From NCBI GenBank assembly GCA_947685225.1, contig CANTUV010000007.1, forward strand, positions 17,256,501 through 17,320,500: 64,000 nucleotides of DNA, written 5' to 3'. Shown piece by piece: positions 36,461-46,529 of this stretch. The translations under genes were made by a program, and so were the position numbers. The notes under the pieces are model-generated. The model searched no databases. It saw only the letters and a program-made list of their open reading frames with translations, and was not told where the DNA came from. The DNA comes from Garcia nutans. Its lineage: Eukaryota; Streptophyta; Magnoliopsida; Malpighiales; Euphorbiaceae. The stretch's first letter is position 1; each line of letters begins with the position of its first letter.

Positions 36461-38861
36461 CTAAGAATTAGGCGGTGGATCATGATCAAACAAAGCCTTA
36501 AAAAAGTCATTGCCTATTGAAGAAGGAGGCATATCACCCATCCCGAGTCTACCAAAAGTAGGAACACCTGAATCTCTATTACCCTAGAATTCAGATTTGT
36601 AATGGTCCTCATCCGAAACAGATGAAAGGATCTCATGGTCATCAGCTTGGGGGCCTTTAGATGAAGAAGCACCAGGATCTCTCATCCCCTAAAACCAAAA
36701 GTCTCGAAAATCTTGCTCTGACTGGTGATACAATTTTTCAAAATGGGCAACCTATTGATGACTAGTAGCCAACTCTTCTTGAAGTTTCTTATTTTGTTCC
36801 TTAAGCACCCACTGTGAGCCAGAAAGGAAAAGAGTAAGAACATACATAATCATGCATACATATAGCATAAATTATCATGGAACAAGAAAACGTACCAGGT
36901 AATTCATAACAATGCCCTATGGATGAGATGGCATCTCCAGTTGATTAGAATGAGCAAATGGAGGAGCGGTAAAGGAAGGTCCAGTCTCATGAACAAACGA
37001 GCCAGTAGCCTGCAACAATCATTAAAAAAAGTCAAAACAAGTTAAGAAAAAAACAATTGCAATGGAAAAATGGTAAAAGTTTACCTGAGAAGTGCTAGCC
37101 CTGGGATGCGAGACGGACTCTCCTCCTTCTCCATGATACTCCTCCTCATCTCTATCCTCATTTTCCTCAGGAATCTCCCGTACACCAACAGGGGATACAT
37201 CAAAGTTCAAGAGTCCTACTTGAATAAACTGGATATAAGATGCACCCAGTGGATAGAGAAAGGTTTCAACATCATAATCGTGTCGAGCTAACCACCATGC
37301 ATTCTTTGGCGTTGATGTGATATTTAAAGTATACTCTAGGAAACGCATCGGGATTCTTCGCTGCTTGGGACCAAGAAACTACTCATATACTCTCTCTCCA
37401 AGAAACCAGCCACTAGACACAGGACTGGTAATAACTCGGCGGGTATGTTGAAAAGGCAGTGCGGCATTCATGGAGAAAGTCCAGTTCGTCTGCTCTTCTG
37501 TGTTCCACCAGGCCAAATTGACCTAAAAAATGACATAAGGTAAGTGAACTTTTATATAAATTTTAAAGTATACTAATGCTATTTTACCTGGCCCCAGGTT
37601 AAGCAACTCAAGAGATAGCGTTGGGTATGAACATGGTGAGAGTTGGAAACTTCTATACGATCTGACAACCAAAAATTCAATCTTGGATACCCGACTCTCT
37701 CTCAAAAAATGCCAGGCACCTTCACAAGATTGTGCTCATATGCCCATATCTACAATAATAATAAAAATCAAATTCATGCAAGAATAAGAATGGAATTGAC
37801 ATTAGTGGAAGAAGAGTACCTCAACAACCGCCATAAACCCAACAAAAGATTTCTTATTTCTGTAAATTTTGTCATGTCCATGGTAAAGATAGGCAAGGCT
37901 AGCTTCACCCCAGCCGTAAAGTGGTACCATTTCATATAAGTAAGGACTCTCAACACCGACAAATGGATGGCGAATTTGGTGTTGCCTAACATGGTCGACT
38001 CGAGCAAATACAGTAAAAATCCTTGAGCATATTGTTTGGCTATTTCTCTACGAACCCGTCCTTTGTAGTTCATCCAATAACTCCGAATTGGTTCAAATTT
38101 TATCTTGAAAGGCCCTTTAAATGATGGTTCATACCAATTAACTGTTGGACTTCTTCAAATGTTAGAATATCATTGGTAAGAGGGACCGGAAGGCCATAGT
38201 ACCGGATACCAGTAATGGCTGTATAATCGACTGGGCCAATGGTCAATTCTCCTATAGGTAGGTGAAAAGTATGGGTCATGTCCATCCAGCGCTCTGACAA
38301 TACTTGAACTACACTCCTGTCTATCAGACACTCCTCGGATGGTAATTTCAAGATAAAGCTTTCAAAACCGCAATCTTGGATAATCTATTTTACCCAAGAA
38401 GGTGCTACATCATACCATTGTCGGGCTTTATAGACACACCCTCTACCCCGGATAACGCAACGATCATGCTAACACGGAGCCAGATAAGTTAACACAAGGT
38501 AAGTATATCATCATATCAATGCCACTGATTTTTAGGCTAAATTTATTTATATTCTATTTTTAGTCTATCTATTTACTTATTTATTAAATTCTTAAATATA
38601 TTCATCTAAGTAATTTATTTTTCCTAAATCTAAAAAAAAACAACAAAAAAATAAAATAAAAAAAATAAGAAAAAAATAAAAACACAAAAATGAAAAATAA
38701 TTTATTGTTAAAATAAATAATTGAATTATTACCTTGTTTTTTTTATTTAAACTGCGATGAAGCTGCATCCCGGTTAGTAGACTTATATTTTCATTTTCAT
38801 GCTGTCAAATAAACTCCAATAACTCAGCATTAGATCGAGTTCCTGATCTTGAAAAATACAT
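36461..38861 (-). pseudogene. Antisense plant-mobile-domain (PMD) gene in element E
   Basis: A six-exon gene antisense to E. Exons as read: 38861-38733, 38468-37820, 37749-37588, 37522-37085, 37009-36896 and 36811-36461, with GT...AG introns. Exon 2 encodes HTFHLPIGELTIGPVDYTAITGI, the PMD signature (aminotransferase-like PMD family), then VPLTNDILTFEE. Exon 4 encodes LNFDVSPVGVREIPEENEDRDEEE. Exon 6 begins with a coiled-coil-like LKEQNKKLQEELATSHQ and ends FKALFDHDPPPNS. PMD proteins occur both as host nuclear proteins and in transposons; this one's role is unknown. Stops occur in exon 1 (Trp to TGA), exon 2 (TAG), exon 3 and exon 4, so this copy is dead. A TATA box lies about 80 bp upstream. 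Confidence 0.78.
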
Positions 38862-38937
38862 TTTCTCCTCAACTCTATGCTAAACTCTCTGATATCAAAA
38901 ATGTATAAGTATGAAGGAAATGAAGAAATGAGCCGAC

Positions 38938-38946
38938 ATTTATATA
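38938..38946 (-). promoter_or_regulatory. TATA box of the antisense PMD gene in E
   Basis: TATATAAAT on the minus strand, 77 bp before the ATG, matching the position of TATATAAAG in the F copy. Upstream (39000-39115) are many AATAGTAAAT / ATTTACTATT repeats. Confidence 0.6.
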
Positions 38947-39300
38947 GAAAAGTTGCAAGGGAAAAAACAAAAATAAAAAGAGAAAAACAGTATTCTCGTG
39001 AAAAAAAGTAAATATTACTATTGATAAATAGTAAATAACTATTTACAAATAGTAAATGAATAGTTGGTGAATAGTATATAAATAGTAACTACATAGTGAA
39101 TAAATAGGAAACTCAATTATTCAATTCAATCATTCAGATACTTGCGTGTATATAAATATTTTTGTACTTTTAAAATATTTTTACATGCAGGGGCAAGAAG
39201 ATATGGGCATGGTAAAAATTAGTTAAATTTTTTGCAAATTTCTTTAGTATCTTACTGACTATAATTATTTTTTTTTTTGGATAATCGAATCTCACTTAGC

Positions 39301-39690
39301 TTAGGTCCAGAATCTAAAATTTCTCTTAAGTCCAGAACTTAGCTCGGGTCCAGAACCCAAATTATTTTTAAGTCCAGAACTTATTTTAGGTCAGAACCTA
39401 AATTCTCTCTTAAGTCTAGAACTTAGCTTAGGTCCATAACCTAAATTATTTTTAAGTCCAGAACTTAGCTCGGGTCCAGAACCCAAATCTCTCTTAAGTC
39501 CAAAACTTAGCTCGGGTCCAGAACCCAAATTATCCTTAAGTCCAGAACTTAGCTCGGGTCCAGAACCTAAATTACCCTTAAGTTTAGAACTTAGCTCAGG
39601 TACAGAACCTAAATTTTCCTTAAGTCCAGAACTTATCTCGGGTCCAGAATCCAAATCCTAAATCTAGCTCGGGTCCAGAACGCAAATTAT
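39301..39690 (+). repeat. Hairpin array with constant CCAGA core in E
   Basis: About sixteen small inverted repeats: GGGT-CCAGA-ACCC, AAGT-CCAGA-ACTT and AGGT-CCAGA-ACCT, often with extra paired bases (TTTAGGT...ACCTAAA). The five-base centre is nearly constant while both stem arms change together. Basic cycle about 45 bp for two hairpins. It lies just before the polypurine tract. The 87-codon minus-strand reading frame over it is a by-product of the repeat. Confidence 0.88.
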
Positions 39691-39779
39691 TTTTGAGTCT
39701 AGAGAGTCCAACATGGCTCCAAACCCAGTCAAAAATTACATTACTTTTCACTCTCTTTTGTCGTAGTCTCAAATCGCTT

Positions 39780-39793
39780 AAGTAGGAGCAAAC
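39780..39793 (+). other. Polypurine tract of element E
   Basis: AAGTAGGAGCAAAC immediately before the LTR start TATAGACCC. Confidence 0.65.
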
Positions 39794-40081
39794 TATAGAC
39801 CCTTAATTTTTGACCCAGTCTAGTCCAATATTTTTATATAGCCCAAAATAATTTTTGTAGTATTTTAATTAAATAATATTTATTTTAGTATTTATTATTT
39901 TTAATTTTTAATAAAAATAAAAAGGCAATATTAGTAAAGTTAAAAAAATAAAATAATAAATAAATAAATAAATAAAAATCGGCGATGGAAAAATCTTAAT
40001 TAAACCATCATCACACTGCCCAGTTACTTAATTCTTCCATTATTTAATTTAGGCAGTAGCATGAATTAATTCATACAATAA
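39794..40081 (+). repeat. Element E 3' LTR, truncated
   Basis: TATAGACCCTTAATTTTTGACC matches the 5' LTR start. It follows the 5' LTR with one internal deletion (about 510 bp, equivalent to 29930-30440) up to TCATACAATA. There the minus-strand LTR of F begins, so F probably inserted into this LTR. Confidence 0.8.
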
Positions 40082-42308
40082 TATGGGCGGGGATTTTTGC
40101 CCACACTCCCTGTGGAATGGTTCTTGCGACTTCGGCATTGTTTAGGCTCGGGGCCTTAGAGAACACGGACCTAAGTCCGGAGAAAATGGAGTTGCCACCC
40201 AGACGGGCTGGGAAAAAAGAAATGGATGGATGACTTGATTTCTAAGGAATCCTTAACCCCCTAATGGGTTCGAAAAGTTGGGTACGTGTGGGAAAGGTGA
40301 GAAATGGCCCAGCACACCCACAACGCCCGGTTCATTGGAACCGGTCTCCTTTACAGATTTTAATATTATAAAATTCTTAAATGTAACAACATTATGCATA
40401 TTACACACAATAATTAAAATAAAACATCGATATATTAAAATTTAAAACAATGTCCAAATAAAACAAATAAATAGACACCCATCCGAGGATGGAAACATGT
40501 CCTTACATCCCATGCCTAAATAGGACACCCACCGAAAGGTAGAAACATGTCCTTTACATTGGTTCTAAAATAGAAAAGCAATTTAAATTTCATGATATTT
40601 AACTAATGAGGTTCCCACCAAGTGGAAACATACCTCTTACAACATTTGGAAATCTAAGTAAAACAATAAAAGTAAATAACCATTCATAATAAATAAATCA
40701 TCCAGCAAAGATATTAAATATCAATAGAAAGTAAACATCCATCCATGATAAATTAAATAAACCAAGCATTGAACTTAAATAAGTTAAAGCATATAAAATA
40801 AATCAAAGCATAATCAAATATAAAATTGAATAAGGCAAATAAAGATTCAAATTAGGGCTACTGTTTCTATTTAAGATTCTTTATTTCATGTGTTTAGGGT
40901 TTTTAAATTTTTGAAATTAGGTTATTGTGAGTTTTTAAAGGAATTGAGATGGAGCCAAGTTTTAGAATTTAATAGGTTGATAAAGTTCTTTGATTAACCA
41001 AATTAGTATTTGAGTGGTAAAATCATTAAATTAGGATTTGAACACTTTAAAATGCTTAGATTTATGATTTACGATTACTCACTGAATTATGGTTTTAAGC
41101 TTACTGTGTTTGAATTATAATATTTAAATTTATAAGGTTTTAAAGTTTAAAGGATTAGGGTTTAGAAAAAATTAGGGTTCAAGGTTTTAAGGGGGGTTAG
41201 GGTTCACTGTTTTGGTTTTTAGAGTTGAATTAGGGGTTTTAGGATTTTTTATTTAGGGTTTCGGGGAATGAATTTATGTTTTTAGGATTTGAAAATCAAT
41301 TTTATAATTTTATAAAACTTTATGAAAATAATCCAAACGATTTAAAGTTTATAGAATCAAAAAAGGAGTTTTTAGGACTTTTGGAAAGAGACAGAACTCA
41401 ATTTAGAGTTTTGAAAATTTTGAAAGCAATTAGGGTTTTGGGGTTTTGAAGAAACAAACTAAAAACTTTAAACCTTTTGGAAAATAAAGCAACGAATTAA
41501 GATTTTTAAACTTTAGAAAAAGTGAATTGAGGTTCTAGGGTTTTTGAATTAAAAGAAACAATGGGATGATTTAGCTATTGTGAAGAATAGAATTTAAACA
41601 ATTGATGCATATCTGTGTTTGTTGGTTCCACCAAAAATTTCTTCTTGGATGAACAAAAACAAAGACAAGCTTTGCTACCTTTGAATTGCTTGAATTGTTT
41701 GTTTCTCTCAAAAAACAAAATCAGGTTGATTCACTACCTTTCCTACTTAGTTTCGGATCCAATTTTTGATCAATTTCTCCTCTAATTTTCTTGATTCCTT
41801 TTTGTGTTGTTTTTGGTCTTATTTATAGAATAATTTTATGGTTAATCATAGTTATTCATGGAAGCTAATATTGATAAGAAAAGGAAACTGAAACCTAATT
41901 GAAATAAGTTTCGGAAAAATTTTGCTGGTGAAAAAAAACTGCTGCGAAAAATTGCGCTGGCGAAAAAAATTGGTGCAGTTGGCTGTGGCAGGGGCGAGGA
42001 CTAGCCTAAGGGCCATTTTGCCCGCAGGAAACTCTTGCGAGTGAAATGGCCCACGGCTATTCGTCCCGCGTGCTAGTTTTCGGCGATGATTTTTTCGTCG
42101 CCTATTTTTACGTCTCCGATTTTTTATTTTATGTTTTAATTTTTATTTGTTTATTTTTATTTTTTATTAATAAAAATTAGATACTAAAGCAAAAATTATT
42201 TAACAAAAATTATTTTGGACTAATTAAAATATATTGGACAACACAAAAATTATTTTGGACTATTTAAAATATATTAGACAAGACTGGGTCAAAAATTAAG
42301 GGTCTACA
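40082..42308 (-). repeat. Element F 3' LTR
   Basis: 2,227 bp. Minus strand TGTAGACCCTTAATTTTTGACC to CCCCGCCCATA (CTCACA in E). Shared blocks with E include the GAGAACACGG and CACCC...GAAACATG repeats. Several TTAGGGTTT teloboxes lie between 40890 and 41540. A GC-richer patch lies at about 41940-42115. Confidence 0.87.
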
Positions 42309-42321
42309 GTTTGCCCCTTGC
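42309..42321 (-). other. Polypurine tract of element F
   Basis: Minus strand GCAAGGGGCAAAC directly before TGTAGACCC. Confidence 0.75.
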
Positions 42322-42394
42322 TTGAATGATCTGAAACTTTAGTGAAAGAGAGTGAAAAGTAATAAGACTTAATTTTTGAGATGGTTGAGGTTTT

Positions 42395-42885
42395 GGGTTC
42401 TGGACCCGGTTCGAGTTCTGGACTCAAGGATAATTCTAGGTTCTTGACCTCAGGAAAATTTGGGTTCTATACCCGATTCGAGTTCTGAACTCAAGGATAA
42501 TTCTAGGTTCTGGATCTAAGGAAAATTTGGGTTCTGGACCCGAGCTAAGTTCTGGACTTAGAAGAAATTCTAGGTTCTGGACCTAAGTAAAATTTGGGTT
42601 CTGTACCTGATTCGAGTTCTGGACTCAAGGATAATTCTAGGTTCTGGACCTAAGGAAAATTTGTGTTTTGAACCCGATTCGAGTTCTGGACTCAAGAATA
42701 ATTCTAGGTTCTAGACCTAAGGAAAATTTGGGTTTTGGACCCGAGCTAAGTTCTAGACTTAGAAGAAATTCTAGGTTCTGAACCTAAGTAAAATTTGGGT
42801 TCTGGACCCGATTCGAGCTCTTGACTCAAGGATAATTCTAGGTTCTGGACATAAGGAAAATTTGGGTTCTGAACCCAAACTCATA
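42395..42885 (-). repeat. Hairpin array with constant TCTGG/CCAGA core in F
   Basis: About 22 inverted repeats. On the plus strand: GGGT-TCTGG-ACCC, GAGT-TCTGG-ACTC, AAGT-TCTGG-ACTT, AGGT-TCTGG-ACCT; one reaches CTAAGT...ACTTAG. They cycle GGGT, then GAGT or AAGT, then AGGT, with a 67-bp period. In the sense strand of F the core is CCAGA, as in E. Confidence 0.9.
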
Positions 42886-43000
42886 ATTTTTAATTTCAAA
42901 AAAAGTTTGGCTAATTTTTATGCATATGTTTTCTTCTTGCCCCATGCGTGTAAAAATATTTATATACACGCAATTATTTGAATGATTAAAGTGAATAATT

Positions 43001-43096
43001 GGATTTACTGTGTAGTCACTGTTCATGTACTATTCACTGTTCATAAATAGTAACTTTACTATTCGAAAATAGTAGTAAATAGTATTTACTATTGGC
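43001..43096. repeat. AATAGTA/TACTATT cluster upstream of the PMD gene in F
   Basis: At least seven direct and inverted copies of TACTATT/AATAGTA in about 100 bp, ending 28 bp before the TATA box. E has the same kind of cluster at 39000-39115. Confidence 0.7.
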
Positions 43097-43123
43097 ATTT
43101 TGTTCTTTTGCTTGTCGTTTCTC

Positions 43124-43132
43124 TATATAAAG
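43124..43132 (+). promoter_or_regulatory. TATA box of the antisense PMD gene in F
   Basis: TATATAAAG, 92 bp upstream of the ATG at 43224, conserved in position with E. Confidence 0.65.
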
Positions 43133-43223
43133 GAGCTGATTCTTTCATTCAATTCACAGCATAACTCCTCAATTCTATAATTCTCTCAAATTCTTTCAAT
43201 TTTAGCACATATTTTTCAAAAAA

Positions 43224-45692
43224 ATGCATGCTTCAAGGTCAGGGACTCATTCTAATGCCGAGTTATTGGAGTTTATTTGGCATCATGAAGATGAAAATAT
43301 AGATATACTAGCCGGGATGCCGCTTCACCGAAGTTCCAACAAAAAGAGCGCGGTAATTATTTTTCTCTCCTTTTCTCTTGATTTTTCGTCTTTCTGTTTC
43401 GTTTTTTTTATTTGTTTTTTTTAATTTTTTATGATTATTATTATTCTTTTTTTAATTTTTTATGATTTTTTTTATTTTTGGTTTGATTTTTTTTATGTTT
43501 TTATTGTATTTGCCTTTATTATTTTGTTTATTTATTTTGTATTCTAATATTATTATTTTTTTTAGAAAATTTAGGAAAAATATATTAATTTAAGCAGATA
43601 GGATAATATGTACTTACCTGGTATTAACTTACCTGGGTCTGTGTTAGCATGATTATTGCGTTATTCGGGCTGGAGGGTGTATTTACAAAGCCAGATAATG
43701 GTACGATGTAGTGTCTTCTCGGGTAAGGTGAATTATCCGAGATTGCGGCTTTGAGCAGTTCATCTTACAATTGCCATCCGAGGAATACCAGATAGCCGGA
43801 GCATAGTCCAGGCGCTTGTAGAGCGATGGTTGGACACAACCCACACTTTTCACTTGCCCATTAGAGAGATGACAATTGGTCCGGTCGATTTTACTGCTAT
43901 AATCGGCCTTCAATATGATGGTGTTCCGGTTCCTCTAACCAATGATATTTTAACATTTGAAGAAATTCAGGAATTAATTGGTATGGAACCATCATATAAA
44001 GGGTCTTTTAAGATAAAAATCGAGCCAATTCATAGTTATTGGATGAACTACGAAGGACGGGTTGGCAGAGACACGGCCGAACAGTATGCTCGAGGATTTT
44101 TGTTATATCTGCTTGGGTCGATTATCTTAGGCAGCACTGAATCCTCCATTCACTTGTCAGTGTTAAGTGCCCTTTCTTATTTCAGAATGGTACCATCTTC
44201 TGGTTGGGGTGAAGCTGGTCTCGCATGTCTTTACCATTGTCTCGATAAACTTTGCCGAAACAAGAAGTCTTTTGTCGGCTTGATGGCGGTTGTCTAGGTA
44301 TTCTTTCTTCCACCAATGTCATTTCCACTCTTTTATTGCATGAATGTGATCTTTATTGTTATTGTAGATATAGACATATGAACACAACCTCGTGAGGGTA
44401 CCCGATATTTCCCGAGAGAGAATCGGGTATCCAAGATTATATTACTGGTTGTCCGGTCGTGTGGACATTCCCGACTCTCATCATGTGCATACTCATCATT
44501 TTGTGTTAAGCCGCTTAACCTGGGATAAGGTAAAATAACATTAGTATGCTTTAAATTTTATGTGAAAGTTTACCTACCTTATTTGATTTTTTAGGTAAAT
44601 TTGGCCTGGTGGAACCCAGAAGAGCGGACAAACTAGTCTCCTTTGATGAGGGCTGTGCTATCTTTCCAACATTCTTGCCAAGTTATTGCTGGCCCAGTGT
44701 CTAGTGGCTGGTTTCTCTGGGAGAGAGTTTATGAATGGTTTCTCGGTCCAGAGCAGCGGAGGGTCCCGATGCATATCCCGTAATATACTTTAAATATTAT
44801 GTCGATGCTGGAGGATGCATGGTGGCCGGCCCGGTATGGTTATGGTGCTGAGTCATTTCTCCATCTACCGGGTCCATTTTATGCTCATTTTATTCAAAGA
44901 AGACTCTTGAACTTTGATGTATCTCCTGTTGGTGTGCGGGAGATTCCCCAAGAAAATGAGGGTAGAGATGAAGAGGAACATCACGGAGATGCAGGAGAGT
45001 CTGTTCCACATCTCGGGACTAGTACTTCTCAGGTAAAACTTTTGCATCTTTTCCCTTGCAACTGCTTTTTTCTTTCTTTGATTCTTTAATGATTGTTACA
45101 GGCTATTGGCTCATTTGATCTGAGGTTGGACCTTCATTTACTGCCCTTTCATTTGCTCATTCTAGTCCGCCAGATATGCCATCTCATCTGCAGGATATTG
45201 ATTTGAATTACCTGGTACATTCCTTATTTCATGGTAATTTATGCTATATGTATGCATGATTATGTATGCTCTTACCTTTTCCTTTTTAGCTCACAGCGGA
45301 TGCTCGAAGAACAAAATAGAAAACTTCAAGAAGAGTTGGTTGCAAGTCATCAGCAGGCTTCTCATTTTGAAAGTTTATATCATCAATTCGAACAATATTT
45401 CTGAGACTTCTGATTTCAGGGGATGAGGGATCCCGGCGCTTCTTCATCAAGAGGCCCCCAGACTGATGACCATGAGATCCTTTCATCTGATTCTGATGAG
45501 GACCATGACGGATCAAAACTTCAAGGTAATAGGAAATTTGGTGCTCCCGCTTCAGGTGATCCCGTGACGAGTAATTTGCCAAATTTTGGTGCTTCCGCTT
45601 CGGGCGGACTCGGGACGAGTAATTTGCCCCCTCCTTCAACAAGCGATGACTTTTTCAAGGCTTTATTTGATGACCTACCACCACCCTCTTAA
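43224..45692 (+). pseudogene. Antisense plant-mobile-domain (PMD) gene in element F
   Basis: Same six-exon gene as in E, antisense to F. Exons 43224-43352, 43648-44297, 44368-44529, 44595-45032, 45102-45214 and 45297-45692. Exons 1, 3 and 4 have the same lengths as in E (129, 162, 438 nt) and splice sites match. Exon 1 starts MHASRSGTHSNAELLEFIWHH; exon 2 has HTFHLPIREMTIGPVDFTAI and NYEGRVGRDTAEQYARGFLL; exon 5/6 lead to a Ser/Asp-rich tail ending FKALFDDLPPPS. Stops in exon 2 (near 43696, 43729, 43807, 43822, and Glu to TAG at 44295) show decay. Function is unknown. The antisense orientation lets the introns survive reverse transcription of the element's RNA. Confidence 0.8.
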
Positions 45693-45978
45693 TGATATGT
45701 AAATATTGTAGCAATTGTAAAATATTGTACAATAATGAAAAAAATACAATTTCCATCTTTACTGTAACTCTTTTTCATTTTTTTTTTTCATAACGCCACT
45801 TTTTTTTATCACATTATAAACAGTGAATCGCAATTTCTTTTTCCACAGCCGCACCATTTGCTAAAACCAATTCCAACGTGGTAAAGGAAATTGTCGCCAA
45901 TTCCTTTCCTTATGCTATATGGTCTTATTCTTTCCAATCACCTTTTCCTTGTCAATTTTTGAAAAGGTTTGCTTCTTC
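45693..45978 (+). other. Spacer between the two antisense genes of F
   Basis: 3' flank of the PMD gene and upstream region of the next gene. AATAATG and T-rich runs could serve as polyadenylation signals. No gene seen. Confidence 0.5.
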
Positions 45979-45987
45979 TATATAAAT
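45979..45987 (+). promoter_or_regulatory. TATA box of the second antisense gene
   Basis: TATATAAAT, 98-106 bp upstream of the ATG at 46085. The spacing is nearly that of the PMD gene (92-100 bp). Confidence 0.6.
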
Positions 45988-46084
45988 CACCTTTCATGCC
46001 TAATTTAATACAGAAGCAAAAATATTTTCCATTCCCACGCAAAGAACTCCCTTAACCATTTTGATTTTCCTTCATTCATCAACA

Positions 46085-46529
46085 ATGACCGAACATCATT
46101 TAAAGAAGATAAAAATTCTATTTAAGAATATGGATGACATTCATTGGAAGCAAATTTAGTGGTCAAAACTTGATGTTTTAAAATGTTTTCAAAATGTTCA
46201 ATAGGACCATTCTTTCTTACATGACGTTGCTTCCTTTTGGAATACGGATTCTAGGGTATTTAAAATTAATGGCTTTGAAATATGTCCCTTGATTGAAGAA
46301 TTTGAGGCCATCCTTGGATATCCAAATAATCAACAAATGGCATTACCCACACTGATTTCCAAGACTCAATAGAAGACGCAGATGTTATTTTAAATTCCAA
46401 AACCTGAAGTTCTTCGGTTGATGAGAGGTGAAAAAATTCTACTTGCTCCCTTGATTGACTTTTGTCTCTCTCATTTGGCTCCCTTGCTTGTTTCTTCTGA
46501 CGGAGATATTGATCCACGAGTATTGGATA
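46085..46529 (+). pseudogene. DUF7745-like antisense gene of F, part 1
   Basis: From ATG at 46085: MTEHHLKKIKILFKNMDD, then DVASFWNTDSRVFKINGFEICPLIEEFEAILGYP, then LLAPLIDFCLSHLAPLLVSSDGDIDPRVLDML. The FW...RVF...E-P-IEEFE-x-ILG pattern resembles the plant DUF7745 family, found in many transposon-associated plant proteins; function unknown. Stops near 46159, 46204 and 46369 and a frame change break it. Copia I is inserted after 46529, and the gene continues at 54898. Like the PMD gene it is antisense to F. The family call is from memory of the pattern. Confidence 0.6.
46525..46529. repeat. Target-site duplication GGATA, left of Copia I
   Basis: GGATA before TGTTAGG and again at 54893-54897. 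Confidence 0.96.

Larger units (their letters stand above)
29752..40081 (+). mobile_element. Element E: pol-less Tat-lineage element
   Basis: A + strand element: 5' LTR, tRNA-Arg-type primer-binding site, broken gag, no recognisable pol, antisense plant-mobile-domain gene, hairpin array, purine tract and a 3' LTR cut after about 290 bp where the LTR of F begins. It interrupts the internal stub of G. Without pol it would need enzymes supplied by a relative. Confidence 0.82.

Noticed and set aside
39391..39654. 87-codon minus-strand reading frame with a repeated LGSGPELSSGLK-like unit
   Set aside because: The 45-bp repeat period is a multiple of three, so the frame stays open by geometry. It overlies the hairpin array and lacks any family or conserved context.
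36461..45692. PMD genes as resident host genes
   Set aside because: Both copies sit at the same place inside separate Tat elements of opposite orientation and have stops. They are element cargo.
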